This document shows, piece by piece, positions 17,764-30,278 of a stretch of DNA of 64,000 bases (position 1 is its first letter; the number at the start of each line of letters is the position of its first letter). The notes under the pieces were generated by a model. That model was not told the DNA's origin and ran no database searches. It was given only the letters and a program-made list of their open reading frames with translations. The DNA is from Rugamonas aquatica (GTDB lineage: Bacteria; Pseudomonadota; Gammaproteobacteria; Burkholderiales; Burkholderiaceae_D): contig NZ_WHUG01000003.1 of NCBI RefSeq assembly GCF_009380215.1, positions 496,001 to 560,000 on the forward strand, written 5' to 3'. The translations under genes were made by a program, and so were the position numbers.

Positions 17764-19263
17764 ATGACCACACCCAGCCCCGCCATGCCGGGCGATGAGC
17801 GCTTGCGCGCCTCGCCTACCCGCCACCCGCTGCGACAGCTGGCCCGGTTGCTGGCCGTGCCGGCGCTGTTGCTGTGCGTGCAGGGCGGCGCGCAAGCCGA
17901 AAAGCAAACCAAGGACACGGTCCAAGCCTGGATCACCACCGGCGACCAGACCCAGCTGATGGCGCGCGGCGCCGACGCCAGCTTCCAGTCCGGCACGCGG
18001 GCCGCCACCATCATCGAAGTCGATCCGGCCCAGCGCTTCCAGGAAATGGTGGGCTTCGGCGCCGCCATCACCGACGCCTCGGCCTGGCTGATCCAGAACC
18101 GCCTGAACCCGCAGCAGCGCGGCGCGCTGATGAACGAGCTGTTCGGCAAAGAACCCGGCGTCAACTTCAGCTTCACGCGGCTGACCATCGGCGCGTCCGA
18201 CTTCTCGCGCCACCACTACAGCTTCGACGACATGCCGCCCGGCCAGACCGACCCGGCGCTGGCGCATTTCTCCATCGAACCCAACCGTGCCGACGTGCTG
18301 CCGGTGGTCAAGGCCGCGCTGGCGATCAACCCCGATCTGCGCGTGATGGCCTCGCCGTGGAGCGCGCCGGGCTGGATGAAGAGTACGGACAGCCTGATCC
18401 AGGGGACGCTGAAGCCGGAAGCCTACGCGCCGTTCGCCGCCTATCTGTCGCGCTACATCGGCGCGTATGAAAAGGAGGGCGTGCCGATCTACGCGCTGAC
18501 CCTGCAGAACGAACCGCACTTCGAGCCCAAGGATTATCCCGGCATGCGCGTCGAACCGGCCAAGCGCGCCGCCTTCATCGGCGGCCACCTCGGCCCCGTG
18601 CTGGCCAAGGAACATCCGCAAACCCGCATCCTGGACTGGGACCACAACTGGGATGAGCCGGGCTCTCCGGCCGCCGTGCTGCAAGACCCGGCCGCCAGCA
18701 AATACATCAACGGCGTGGCCTGGCACTGCTACGGCGGCGACGTCCGCGTGCAGGCCGCGCTGCACGACCGCTGGCCCGACAAGGACACCTATTTCACCGA
18801 ATGCTCGGGCGGCAAGTGGGCGCCGGTGTGGTCGGACAATCTGCAGCACTTTGCCCGCACGCTGGTGATCGGCACCACGCGCGGCTGGGCCAAGGGCGTG
18901 CTGCTGTGGAACCTGGCGCTGGACGAGAACGACGGCCCGCACCTGGGCGGCTGCAAGGATTGCCGCGGCGTCGTCACCATCGACAGCCGCGACGGCAAGG
19001 TCACGCGCAACGAGGAGTACTACGCGCTGGCCCACGCCAGCCGCTTCGTGCGCAAGGGCGCGCGCCGCATCGCCTCGACCAGCGGCTACGACCAGCTCGA
19101 CACCGTGGCTTTCCGCAACGCCGACGATGGTTCGGTGGCGCTGCTGGTGGTGAACTCGGCCAAGGCGCCGCGCAGTTTCGCCGTGCGCCTGGCGCCGGGC
19201 CAGCGCAGCTTCAACTACACCTTGCCGGCCGCCAGCGTCGCGACGTTTACCTGGAAGCCTTAA
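17764..19263 (+). CDS. GH30 glycoside hydrolase (glucosylceramidase/beta-1,6-glucanase type)
   Basis: This encodes 499 residues. A basic N-terminus and hydrophobic segment (LARLLAVPALLLCVQGGAQA) form a signal peptide. The GH30 barrel shows VGFGAAITDASAWL, FSFTRLTIGASDFS, MASPWSAPGWMKS and the retaining pair: acid/base Glu250 in LQNEPHF and nucleophile Glu346 in FTECSGG. A short beta-domain closes the C-terminus. GH30 enzymes of this subgroup cleave beta-1,6-glucan, glucosylceramide or related beta-glucosides. With the neighbouring GH5 enzyme, beta-1,3/1,6-glucan from fungal or oomycete walls is a reasonable guess. GGAGA precedes the start. Confidence 0.93.
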   Translation: MTTPSPAMPGDERLRASPTRHPLRQLARLLAVPALLLCVQGGAQAEKQTKDTVQAWITTGDQTQLMARGADASFQSGTRAATIIEVDPAQRFQEMVGFGAAITDASAWLIQNRLNPQQRGALMNELFGKEPGVNFSFTRLTIGASDFSRHHYSFDDMPPGQTDPALAHFSIEPNRADVLPVVKAALAINPDLRVMASPWSAPGWMKSTDSLIQGTLKPEAYAPFAAYLSRYIGAYEKEGVPIYALTLQNEPHFEPKDYPGMRVEPAKRAAFIGGHLGPVLAKEHPQTRILDWDHNWDEPGSPAAVLQDPAASKYINGVAWHCYGGDVRVQAALHDRWPDKDTYFTECSGGKWAPVWSDNLQHFARTLVIGTTRGWAKGVLLWNLALDENDGPHLGGCKDCRGVVTIDSRDGKVTRNEEYYALAHASRFVRKGARRIASTSGYDQLDTVAFRNADDGSVALLVVNSAKAPRSFAVRLAPGQRSFNYTLPAASVATFTWKP

Positions 19264-19267
19264 CCAG

Positions 19268-19297
19268 AACTGCTGTGCAGACGCACGGCAGTTTTTT
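19268..19297 (+). terminator. Rho-independent terminator after GH30
   Basis: AACTGC, a T-G wobble and GTGC pair with GCAC, G and GCAGTT around a 4-base loop, and the stem runs into six T residues. This is a textbook intrinsic terminator beginning five bases after the stop codon. It partly separates GH30 from the downstream GH5 gene. Confidence 0.85.
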
Positions 19298-19307
19298 CAG
19301 AACAAAA

Positions 19308-19323
19308 GTGGAAGCGCTTCCAC
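19308..19323. promoter_or_regulatory. Perfect LacI-type operator before GH5 gene
   Basis: GTGGAAGCGCTTCCAC is a perfect 16-bp palindrome with central GC/CG. It is 15 bases upstream of the GH5 start and just after the GH30 terminator. It differs from the 17697 site by two bases, so one regulator probably controls both genes. Confidence 0.85.
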
Positions 19324-19337
19324 AAAAGGGGAAACAG

Positions 19338-20702
19338 ATGTTCAGACTGCCCGTCCTGTTACTTGCTCTGCTCCTGGCCGCTTGCGGCAGCGGCGGCGGC
19401 GCCGCCAACACCCCGCCGCCGGTAACGCCGCCCGCGCCGCCGCCGGTGGCCGAGATCAAGCCGACCCCGGTGACGCCGGTGCCGGTGCTGCCGCTGTCCA
19501 TGCTGCACACCCAGGGCACGAAATGGCTGAAGGCCGACGGCAGCCAGGTCGCGCTCAAGGGCACCAATCTCGGCAACTGGCTGATCAATGAATTCTGGAT
19601 GATGGGGCAGGGCAGCGCCGGCATCGACGACGAATGCAAGCTCGAAGCCAACTTCGACACCCGCTTCGGCTACGCCGAGCGCCAGCGCCTGATGCAGCTG
19701 TTCCGCGACAACTGGATCACCACCCGCGACTGGGACCAGATGCAGAAATTCGGCCTGAACGTGGTGCGCCTGCCCTTCATCTACAGCGTGGTCGAGGACG
19801 AGAAGAATCCGCGCCACCTGCGCGCCGACGCCTGGCGCTACCTGGACGACGCCATCGCCCAGGCCGAGAAGCGCGGCATGTACGTGATCCTCGACCTGCA
19901 CGGCGCGGTCGGCTCGCAGGGCTGGGAACAGCACAGCGGCTGCGCCAACAAGAACCTGTACTGGTCCACGCCGGAATTCCAGGACCGCACCGTCTGGCTG
20001 TGGCAGCAGATCGCCGGCCGCTACAAGGACCGCGCGGCGGTGGCCGGCTACAGCGTGCTCAACGAACCATGGGGCACGACCGCCGCCAACCTGGCCGCCG
20101 TCGTCAAGACCCTGTACACGGCGATCCGCGCCGTCGATGCCAACCACGTCGTGATACTGCCCGGCCACAACAGCGGCAACATCACGGCCTACGGCAAGCC
20201 GGCCGACCAGGGCATGAGCAACGTCGCCTTCGAGATGCACTTCTATCCCGGCCTGTTCGGCTGGGGCCAGCCCGGCATGCAGGTGCACAAGGACTGGCTC
20301 ACCTGCAGCGGCGGCAGCAACAGCGGCGTGTGCGAGTGGGACAACAAGATCAAGGCCGTCGACACCGCCTTCTTTATCGGCGAAACCCAGCCGTGGATGG
20401 GTCTCGGCCTGGACTTGGGCGGCCAGATCGCCCGCGCCTCCTTCGATACCTACGCCAAGTATGGCTGGGCGACGACGGCGTGGAGCTGGAAGGTGGTCAG
20501 CAATGGCGGCGGCCAGGGCAAGGGCACCTGGGGCTTCGTCACCAACGCCGCCGGCGCCGCCGTGCCGGACGTGGACTTCACCAAGGCGCCCGTCGCCGAT
20601 ATCGAAAATCTTTTCAAGTTGTTTGGCACCCAGGCTTACGAGGTGCACCAGCCCATGCAGGACTGGATGACCAGCAGCACCGTACCGCAGCCCTTCCGTT
20701 AG
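19338..20702 (+). CDS. GH5 family glycoside hydrolase lipoprotein (exo-beta-1,3-glucanase-like)
   Basis: This 454-residue protein starts with a lipoprotein signal (LLLALLLAAC, lipid on the Cys) and a Pro-rich linker to about residue 55. The catalytic domain begins LKGTNLGNWLINEFWM, as in yeast-type exo-1,3-glucanases and bacterial cellulase-family relatives. Acid/base Glu243 is in LNEPWGT and nucleophile Glu349 in FFIGETQPW. AGGGGA precedes the ATG. As an outer-membrane-anchored enzyme it could trim oligosaccharides released by the upstream GH30 enzyme for entry through the TonB receptor encoded downstream. The exact linkage is inferred. Confidence 0.93.
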   Translation: MFRLPVLLLALLLAACGSGGGAANTPPPVTPPAPPPVAEIKPTPVTPVPVLPLSMLHTQGTKWLKADGSQVALKGTNLGNWLINEFWMMGQGSAGIDDECKLEANFDTRFGYAERQRLMQLFRDNWITTRDWDQMQKFGLNVVRLPFIYSVVEDEKNPRHLRADAWRYLDDAIAQAEKRGMYVILDLHGAVGSQGWEQHSGCANKNLYWSTPEFQDRTVWLWQQIAGRYKDRAAVAGYSVLNEPWGTTAANLAAVVKTLYTAIRAVDANHVVILPGHNSGNITAYGKPADQGMSNVAFEMHFYPGLFGWGQPGMQVHKDWLTCSGGSNSGVCEWDNKIKAVDTAFFIGETQPWMGLGLDLGGQIARASFDTYAKYGWATTAWSWKVVSNGGGQGKGTWGFVTNAAGAAVPDVDFTKAPVADIENLFKLFGTQAYEVHQPMQDWMTSSTVPQPFR

Positions 20703-20748
20703 CAGCAGTTTGTAGTACCCACCCGTCTAAAACTATAAGAGAGACCAG

Positions 20749-23463
20749 ATGATGAATAAGCAGACACAAGCCTTAACACTGACACCGATCGCCGCCGCCT
20801 GCGCCGCGCTGGCGTTCGCCGCCGCCCCGGCCTGGGCGCAGCAGGGACCCGCCGCCGCCGGCGACAAGGAAGTGCAGTCGGTGGTCGTCACCGGCATCCG
20901 CCGCAGCATTGAGACTTCGATGGCGGTCAAGCGCGACGCCGATTCCATTGTCGAGGCCATCACCGCCGAGGACATCGGCAAGCTGCCCGACGTCAGCATC
21001 GCCGAATCCATCGCCCGCCTGGCCGGCCTGACGGCGCAGCGCGTCGAAGGCCGGGCGCAGTCGATCTCGATCCGCGGCCTGGCGCCGGATTTCTCCGGCA
21101 CCTTGATGAATGGCCGCGAACTGGTCTCCACCAGCAACAACCGCGGCGCCGAGTACGACCAGTATCCGTCCGAGCTGATTAACGGCGTCACCGTCTACAA
21201 GACGCCGGATGCGGCGCTGGCCGGCGGCGGCCTGTCTGGCACGGTGGACTTGCACACCGTGCGCCCGCTCGACATCCGCGAGCGCACCATCGTGTTCAAC
21301 GCGCGCGGCGAGCACAATTCCAACGGCAAGCTGAACTCCAACACCTCGGCCAACGGTTCGCGCGTCAGCGCTTCCTATGTCGACCAGTTCATGAACAACA
21401 CGCTGGGTGTGGCGATCGGCTATGCGCATCTGGATTCGCCGGGCCAGCAGCAGGAATACAAATCGTGGTGGTGGGGCACGGACAACAAGCTGCCGCCGGG
21501 TAATGCCGACGTGGTGGCCCTGAAGGGCGCCGAAGTGACGGCCTCGTCGCGCCAGCAAAAGCGCGACGGCCTGATGGGCGTGCTGGAATACCGTCCGACC
21601 AAGGAATTCCGCACCACGCTGGACCTGTACTACTCCGAGTTCACCCAGGACACCACCATGCGCGGCATGATGTGGAACTCGCACCAGTGGAGCGACGTCA
21701 CCTACAACAACCCGAACATCCAGACCATAGGCGGCACGCGCCTGCTGGTGGGCGGTTCGCTGGTCAACCTGGAACCCATCGTCCGCAACGACTTCAACAC
21801 CCGCAAGGATCAGCTGGGCGCGGTGGGCTGGAACAACACCTACAAGAAAGATGGCTGGACCCTGGTCGGCGACGCTTCCTATTCGACCGCCAAGCGCCGC
21901 GAGCAGGTGCTGGAAACCTATGCCGGCCTGGGCCCTGCCGGCTCCCACATCACCGACAACAATTTCCAGTTCAAGATTCCGACCGCCAGCGGCCTGCCGA
22001 CCTTCACGCCCAGCCTGAACTTCGCCGATCCGCAGATCATCAAGCTGACCGACGTCGGCGGCTGGGGCAAGGATGCGGACATGCACCACCCGGTGGTCGA
22101 GGACAAGCTGGGTTCGATCAAGCTGTCGGCCAAGCGCGACCTGGAAGGCATGTTCCGCAGCCTGGAAGGCGGCGTCAACTACAGCAAGCGCGAGAAGACC
22201 CACGCCGACACCAACAACTACTGGTTCCTCAAGGATGGCCGCAAGCCGGCCACGGTGTCGCCGGACCTGATCCAGCCATCGACCTCGCTGGCCTTCGCCG
22301 GCATCCCGAGCGTGCTGACCTATGACGTGCTGGGCGTGCTCAACAAGTACTACGACAAGCAGCCCGCCCGTCCCGACGACCAGGCCTTGCAGGACTGGGG
22401 CGTGACCGAGAAAGTCACGACCACCTACGCCCGCCTGGGCATAGACACCGATGTCGGCCCCTTCCCGCTGCGCGGCAATCTCGGCCTGCAAGCCGTCAGC
22501 GTCGACCAGAAATCGCGCGGCGCCACCGTCAACGCCGGCAAGCTGGGCTCGATCACCGGCGGCGCCAACTACACCGACATCCTGCCCAGCCTGAACCTGA
22601 ACTTCGACCTCGGCAAATACCTGGAGACCACCAACCTGCGCTTCGGCGCGGCCAAGACCGTCGCCCGTCCGCAGATGTCGGACATGCGCGCCGGCATCTC
22701 GGGCGGCGTCGACGCCACCAGCCGCATGTGGAACGGCAGCGGCGGCAACCCGCAGCTGGAACCGTGGCGCGCCAATTCCTACGACCTGTCGATGGAAAAA
22801 TACATGGGCAAGCGCAGCTACATCGCCGGCGCGCTCTGGTATAAAAAGCTGCAGAGCTACATCTACAACCAGCAGACCGCGTTCAGCTTTGCCGGCTTCC
22901 CGAATCCGTCGGCGGTGGTGCCGCTGCAGGATATCGGCACGCTGAACCGTCCCGCCAACGGCGCCGGCGGCATGGTCAAGGGCGTGGAACTGTCGGGCGC
23001 GCTGGACGGCGGCCTGCTGTACGCGCCGCTGGAAGGCTTCGGCGTCACCGGCAGCATGTCCGGCACCGAGAGTTCCATCCATCCTAACGGTCCCGGCACC
23101 AAGGAAAAACTGCCGGGCCTGTCGGGGGTGGTGTCCAACGTCACGGTCTACTACGAGAAGAACGGCTACCAGGCGCGCGCCAGCCGCCGCTACCGTTCGG
23201 CTTACCGCGGCGAGGTGACGGGGCTGTTCGCCCAGCGCGCCTTCAGCGAGATCCTGGCCGAGCGCCAGATCGACCTGCAACTGGGTTACGCGATCGAGGA
23301 AGGCCGCTACAAGGGCCTGTCCTTCCTGTTCCAGGTGAACAACCTGAACAACTCGCCTTACCAGACCCGCCAGGGCGATCCATTCTCGGGCGGCTCCTAT
23401 GCGCCCGAGCGCTACACCACCTACGGCCGCCAGTTCCTGCTGGGTCTGAACTACAAGCTGTAA
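20749..23463 (+). CDS. TonB-dependent receptor, carbohydrate type
   Basis: This encodes 904 residues with a signal peptide (LAFAAAPAWAQQ) and a TonB-box-like VQSVVVTG. The plug (SMAVKRDADSIVEAITAEDIGKLPDVSIAESIARLAGL) is of the Xanthomonas-Caulobacter carbohydrate receptor group. The barrel ends in QFLLGLNYKL. A ribosome site (AAGAGAGA) precedes the ATG. There is no terminator between it and the GH5 gene, so both are probably co-transcribed. It would import glucan oligosaccharides released by the two upstream hydrolases. Confidence 0.93.
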   Translation: MMNKQTQALTLTPIAAACAALAFAAAPAWAQQGPAAAGDKEVQSVVVTGIRRSIETSMAVKRDADSIVEAITAEDIGKLPDVSIAESIARLAGLTAQRVEGRAQSISIRGLAPDFSGTLMNGRELVSTSNNRGAEYDQYPSELINGVTVYKTPDAALAGGGLSGTVDLHTVRPLDIRERTIVFNARGEHNSNGKLNSNTSANGSRVSASYVDQFMNNTLGVAIGYAHLDSPGQQQEYKSWWWGTDNKLPPGNADVVALKGAEVTASSRQQKRDGLMGVLEYRPTKEFRTTLDLYYSEFTQDTTMRGMMWNSHQWSDVTYNNPNIQTIGGTRLLVGGSLVNLEPIVRNDFNTRKDQLGAVGWNNTYKKDGWTLVGDASYSTAKRREQVLETYAGLGPAGSHITDNNFQFKIPTASGLPTFTPSLNFADPQIIKLTDVGGWGKDADMHHPVVEDKLGSIKLSAKRDLEGMFRSLEGGVNYSKREKTHADTNNYWFLKDGRKPATVSPDLIQPSTSLAFAGIPSVLTYDVLGVLNKYYDKQPARPDDQALQDWGVTEKVTTTYARLGIDTDVGPFPLRGNLGLQAVSVDQKSRGATVNAGKLGSITGGANYTDILPSLNLNFDLGKYLETTNLRFGAAKTVARPQMSDMRAGISGGVDATSRMWNGSGGNPQLEPWRANSYDLSMEKYMGKRSYIAGALWYKKLQSYIYNQQTAFSFAGFPNPSAVVPLQDIGTLNRPANGAGGMVKGVELSGALDGGLLYAPLEGFGVTGSMSGTESSIHPNGPGTKEKLPGLSGVVSNVTVYYEKNGYQARASRRYRSAYRGEVTGLFAQRAFSEILAERQIDLQLGYAIEEGRYKGLSFLFQVNNLNNSPYQTRQGDPFSGGSYAPERYTTYGRQFLLGLNYKL

Positions 23464-23473
23464 GCGGCAAGCA

Positions 23474-23500
23474 GCCCGCGCCGCCGCCCGGCGGCCGGGC
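23474..23500. terminator. GC-rich hairpin after TonB receptor
   Basis: Nested stems GCCCG/CGGGC and GCCGC/GCGGC with a small bulge start 11 bases after the stop. The following bases contain scattered T but no long run, so termination is likely but not certain. Confidence 0.45.
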
Positions 23501-23599
23501 CGTGTTCTGTTATTTCGCTAACGCACGATTGAGATGTCTGATTGCAAGGTTTGTATTTGAGCTAAACTCATTGCTTTCCTTGCTACTGTGGCCCAGACC

Positions 23600-27103
<3,504 letters not shown>

Positions 27104-27122
27104 ACCATGCAAGGGTTTGACT

Positions 27123-27941
27123 ATGCACCATAGCGACACCGACATCGAGCTGAAAGTGTTGATGGAAGCCATCTACATGAAGTACAGCTACGATTTCCGC
27201 GACTACACCGGCGCCTCGCAGAAGCGCCGCGTGCTGCACGCGCTGCGCGAGATGGAGTGCGACAGCATCTCGGCGCTGCAGGCGCGCATCATGCACGAGC
27301 CGGCCGCGTTCAGCACGCTGCTGCAATACCTGACGATACCGGTGACGTCGATGTTCCGCGACCCGACTTATTACGCCGCGCTGCGCGAACACGTGATGCC
27401 GGTGCTGCGCACCTACCCGTCGCTGAAGATCTGGATCGCCGGTTGCAGCACCGGCGAGGAAGTGTATTCGATGGCCATTCTGCTCAAGGAGGAGGGCTTG
27501 CTGGAGCGCAGCATGATCTACGCCACCGACATCAATCCGCAGTCGCTGGAGCAGGCGCGCAAGGGCGTGTTCCCGCTGGACGCGATGCGCGAGTACACGG
27601 AAAACTACCAGGCCGCCGGCGGCACGCGCAGTTTTTCCGAGTACTACACGGCGGCCTACAACGCCGCGCTGTTCGACAGCGCGCTGCGCGACAACGTCAC
27701 CTTCGCCGACCACAGCCTGGCGACCGACGCGGTGTTCGCCGAGACGCACCTGATCAGCTGCCGCAACGTGATGATCTACTTCAAGAAGAAATTGCAGGAG
27801 CGCGCCTTCGGCCTGTTCCACGAGTCGCTGTGCCACCGCGGCTTCCTGGGATTGGGCAGCAAGGAAAGCATCGATTTCTCCGCCTACGCGCCGGCCTTCG
27901 AACCGGTGAACAAGCGCGAGCGGGTGTTCCGCAAGCGATGA
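27123..27941 (+). CDS. CheR-type protein-glutamate methyltransferase
   Basis: This 272-residue protein has the CheR N-terminal helical domain and the S-adenosylmethionine domain (IWIAGCSTGEEVYSMAI, YATDINPQSLEQARKGVF, ISCRNVMIYFKK). The family adds methyl groups to glutamates of chemoreceptors. I chose the ATG with AAGGG seven bases ahead rather than an upstream TTG. No chemoreceptor, CheA or CheW gene is beside it. It overlaps CheB by ATGA and follows a hybrid kinase by about 20 bases, so its target may be the membrane kinase's coiled-coil region. Confidence 0.92.
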   Translation: MHHSDTDIELKVLMEAIYMKYSYDFRDYTGASQKRRVLHALREMECDSISALQARIMHEPAAFSTLLQYLTIPVTSMFRDPTYYAALREHVMPVLRTYPSLKIWIAGCSTGEEVYSMAILLKEEGLLERSMIYATDINPQSLEQARKGVFPLDAMREYTENYQAAGGTRSFSEYYTAAYNAALFDSALRDNVTFADHSLATDAVFAETHLISCRNVMIYFKKKLQERAFGLFHESLCHRGFLGLGSKESIDFSAYAPAFEPVNKRERVFRKR

Positions 27942-28546
27942 GCGCCCATCTGCACGCGATCCGCGCCGCGCTGGCCGGGCGCACCGTGGAAGCGGTGGTG
28001 ATCGGCGCGTCGGCCGGCGGCGTCGGCGCCCTGCTGCAACTGCTGCCCGGGCTGCCGGCGGACTATGGCCGCGCGGTGGTGGCGCTGCTGCATCTGCCGG
28101 AGTACCGCCAGAGCCACCTGGCCGAGGTGTTCCAGCAGCGCATGGCGATGCCGGTGCGCGAGGCGGCCGACAAGGAAGCGGTGTCGTCCGGGACGCTGTA
28201 TTTTGCCGGTTCGGGCTACCATTTGTCGGTGGAGACGGACCGCAGTTTTTCCCTCAGTTGCGAGGCGCCGCTGCACTTTGCCCGCCCGGCCATCGATTAC
28301 CTGATGGAATCGGCGGCCGACGCCTACGGCCCGGCGCTGCTGGGCATCCTGCTGACCGGCGCCAACCACGACGGCGCCGCCGGCATGGCCGCCATCGCCC
28401 GCGCCGGCGGCCTGACCGTGGTGCAAGATCCGGAGCAGGCCGAAGTGGCATCCATGCCGAGGGAAGCCATCCGTTTGCACCGGCCGGACCTGGTCCTGCC
28501 GCTGGACGCCATACAAACATTGCTGTTGATGCTGGAGAAGAACTGA
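27938..28546 (+). CDS. CheB-type methylesterase lacking a receiver domain
   Basis: This encodes 202 residues corresponding only to the catalytic domain of CheB. The Ser is in VIGASAGGVGAL, the His is in ALLHLPEY and the Asp is in LTGANHDGAAGM. Classical CheB has an N-terminal receiver that switches it on; here none is present, so control may come from the neighbouring kinases. It overlaps CheR (ATGA) and the next kinase gene (TGATG), pointing to fixed stoichiometry. It would remove the methyl groups that the adjacent CheR adds. Confidence 0.92.
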   Translation: MSAHLHAIRAALAGRTVEAVVIGASAGGVGALLQLLPGLPADYGRAVVALLHLPEYRQSHLAEVFQQRMAMPVREAADKEAVSSGTLYFAGSGYHLSVETDRSFSLSCEAPLHFARPAIDYLMESAADAYGPALLGILLTGANHDGAAGMAAIARAGGLTVVQDPEQAEVASMPREAIRLHRPDLVLPLDAIQTLLLMLEKN

Positions 28547-29745
28547 TGCAAGCCGAGCACCCGACCAAATTGCTGATCGTCGACGATCTGCCGGAAAACC
28601 TGCAAGCCTTGAACGCCATCGTGCGCGGCGAGGGGCGGGAGATCTTCCAGGCCGGATCGGGCGAGGAAGCGCTGGCGCTGCTGTTGCAGCACGATTTCGC
28701 CATGGCCATCCTCGATGTGCAGATGCCGGGCATGGACGGCTTCGAGCTGGCCGAGCTGATGCGCGGCACCGACCGCACGCGGCAGATTCCCATCGTGTTC
28801 GTGACGGCGGCCGGCAAGGAGCTCAATTACTCGTTCAAGGGTTACGAGGCGGGCGCGGTGGACGTGCTGTACAAGCCGCTGGACGCGCGCGCGGTCAAGG
28901 GCAAGGTGCAGGTGTTCGTGGCGCTGTACGAGCAGCGCGAGGCGGTGCGGCGCCAGGTCGAGGCGCTGGAAGAGGCCCGCCGCGAGCAGGAGCGCACGCT
29001 GGCTCAGCTGAACGCGGCGCAGACCGGCTTGCAGCGCGCGCTGGTGATGCGCGACGAGTTCATGTCCATGGTGTCGCACGAGATGCGTACGCCGCTCAAC
29101 ACGCTGTACCTGGAAACCCAGTTGCGCAAGATGCAGCTGGAGCGCGGCAATATGGCGGCCTTCGGCGCCGAGCAATTGCAGCGCATGGTGGCGCGCGACG
29201 ACCGCCAGATCCAGAGCATCATCCGCCTGATCGACGACATGCTGGACGTGTCGCGCATCCGCAGCGGCAAGCTGTCGCTGCGGCCGGGCTGGGTGGAGCT
29301 GTCGGGCTTGCTGCGCAGGCTGGTGCAGGATCTGACGCCGCAGGCCGCCACCGCCGGCAGCAGCATCAGCCTGGACGCCGGCACGCCGGTCAGCGGCTGG
29401 TGGGACGAGTTCCGCATCGAGCAGATCGTCGTCAACCTGCTGACCAACGCGTTGCGCTACGGCGCGCAGAAGCCGGTGCATGTGACGCTGCGGGTGGAGC
29501 CGGAGCAGGTGCGGGTGGAGGTGCGCGACGAGGGCGCCGGCATCGCGCCCGAGCTGCAGGATAAAATCTTCGAGGCGTACGAGCGCGGCGCCGGCAACGA
29601 GGCGCCGTCCGGGCTGGGGCTGGGCTTGTATATTTCGCGCGAGCTGGCCGAGGTGCACGAGGGCAGCCTGTCCGTGCGCAGCGTGGCGGGCGAGGGCGCG
29701 GTGTTCACGCTGACGCTGCCGCGCCGCGACGCGCCGCCGGCCTGA
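28546..29745 (+). CDS. Receiver-histidine kinase hybrid, soluble
   Basis: This 399-residue protein has a receiver domain at the front (KLLIVDDLPENLQ; phospho-accepting Asp57 in AILDVQMPGMDG; YKPLD), a coiled coil, then a HisKA with His178 in SMVSHEMRTPLN and an ATPase domain with DEGAGIAPEL and GLGLGLYISRELAE. There is no membrane segment. This order, receiver before kinase, means it probably receives phosphate from the large hybrid kinase and passes on or tunes the signal. Its start overlaps the CheB stop. No separate output regulator follows. Confidence 0.92.
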   Translation: MQAEHPTKLLIVDDLPENLQALNAIVRGEGREIFQAGSGEEALALLLQHDFAMAILDVQMPGMDGFELAELMRGTDRTRQIPIVFVTAAGKELNYSFKGYEAGAVDVLYKPLDARAVKGKVQVFVALYEQREAVRRQVEALEEARREQERTLAQLNAAQTGLQRALVMRDEFMSMVSHEMRTPLNTLYLETQLRKMQLERGNMAAFGAEQLQRMVARDDRQIQSIIRLIDDMLDVSRIRSGKLSLRPGWVELSGLLRRLVQDLTPQAATAGSSISLDAGTPVSGWWDEFRIEQIVVNLLTNALRYGAQKPVHVTLRVEPEQVRVEVRDEGAGIAPELQDKIFEAYERGAGNEAPSGLGLGLYISRELAEVHEGSLSVRSVAGEGAVFTLTLPRRDAPPA

Positions 29746-29750
29746 ACGCC

Positions 29751-29829
29751 GTCGTTCCCGCGTACGCGGGAACCCATAGAACGCTTGTTCAGCATGCCGT
29801 GCATGGATTCCCGCCTGCGCGGGAATGAC
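29751..29829. repeat. Paired inverted REP-like palindromes (copy B)
   Basis: Palindromes TTCCCGCGTACGCGGGAA and TTCCCGCCTGCGCGGGAA, with GTC...CCAT and ATGGA...TGAC borders, face each other about 25 bases apart. As with copy A, they fill the gap between two convergent genes. Confidence 0.85.
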
Positions 29830-29835
29830 AGGCGG

Positions 29836-30237
29836 TTAGCGCGAGCGCGCTTCCTCGCGGCGCTGGATGATGAAGGCTTTCAAGTCTTCGAAGTTGACCA
29901 CGCCGCGCTGGGCGGTATCGATGTGGTCGAAGTTCTTTTCAATGAAGCCGAGCCCGGCCTTGTGCGCCTCTTCACGGCTCAGGCTGCCGCTACCGTCGAG
30001 GTCGGCTTCTTCAAAGCGTTTCTTCAGTTTTTGCATGGCCTGGTATTGCAGCACCGGGCCGGACGCGCCGTCGCGCGGCGGCTTGCGCATGGCCGGCGGG
30101 ATGTAGGGATCGGGATGCAGCGGCGCCGACATCATGGCCGGCGCGGCCATATCCGGTTGCGTCTGCGGCGCCTGGGCGCGCGCGCAGCTGCAGGCCACGG
30201 CGGCGGCCAGCATGGCAAATTGGAAAAGTTGCTTCAT
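29836..30237 (-). CDS. Secreted EF-hand domain protein
   Basis: This encodes 133 residues with a signal peptide (MKQLFQFAMLAAAVACSCARAQA), a Pro/Met-rich stretch and one canonical EF-hand loop, DLDGSGSLSREE, near residue 80. A second, degenerate loop (DTAQRGVVNFEDL) follows. The protein is probably periplasmic and binds calcium. The function is not known. It is in the same direction as the S10 peptidase gene and just downstream of it. Confidence 0.85.
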   Translation of the reverse strand: MKQLFQFAMLAAAVACSCARAQAPQTQPDMAAPAMMSAPLHPDPYIPPAMRKPPRDGASGPVLQYQAMQKLKKRFEEADLDGSGSLSREEAHKAGLGFIEKNFDHIDTAQRGVVNFEDLKAFIIQRREEARSR

Positions 30238-30278
30238 GATCGACTCCCCCGCGCCGTATGGTCAGCCTGGCGCATGGC

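Noticed and set aside
20773..23280. Open frame of 835 codons on the minus strand
   Set aside because: Antisense to the carbohydrate TonB receptor; shadow composition.
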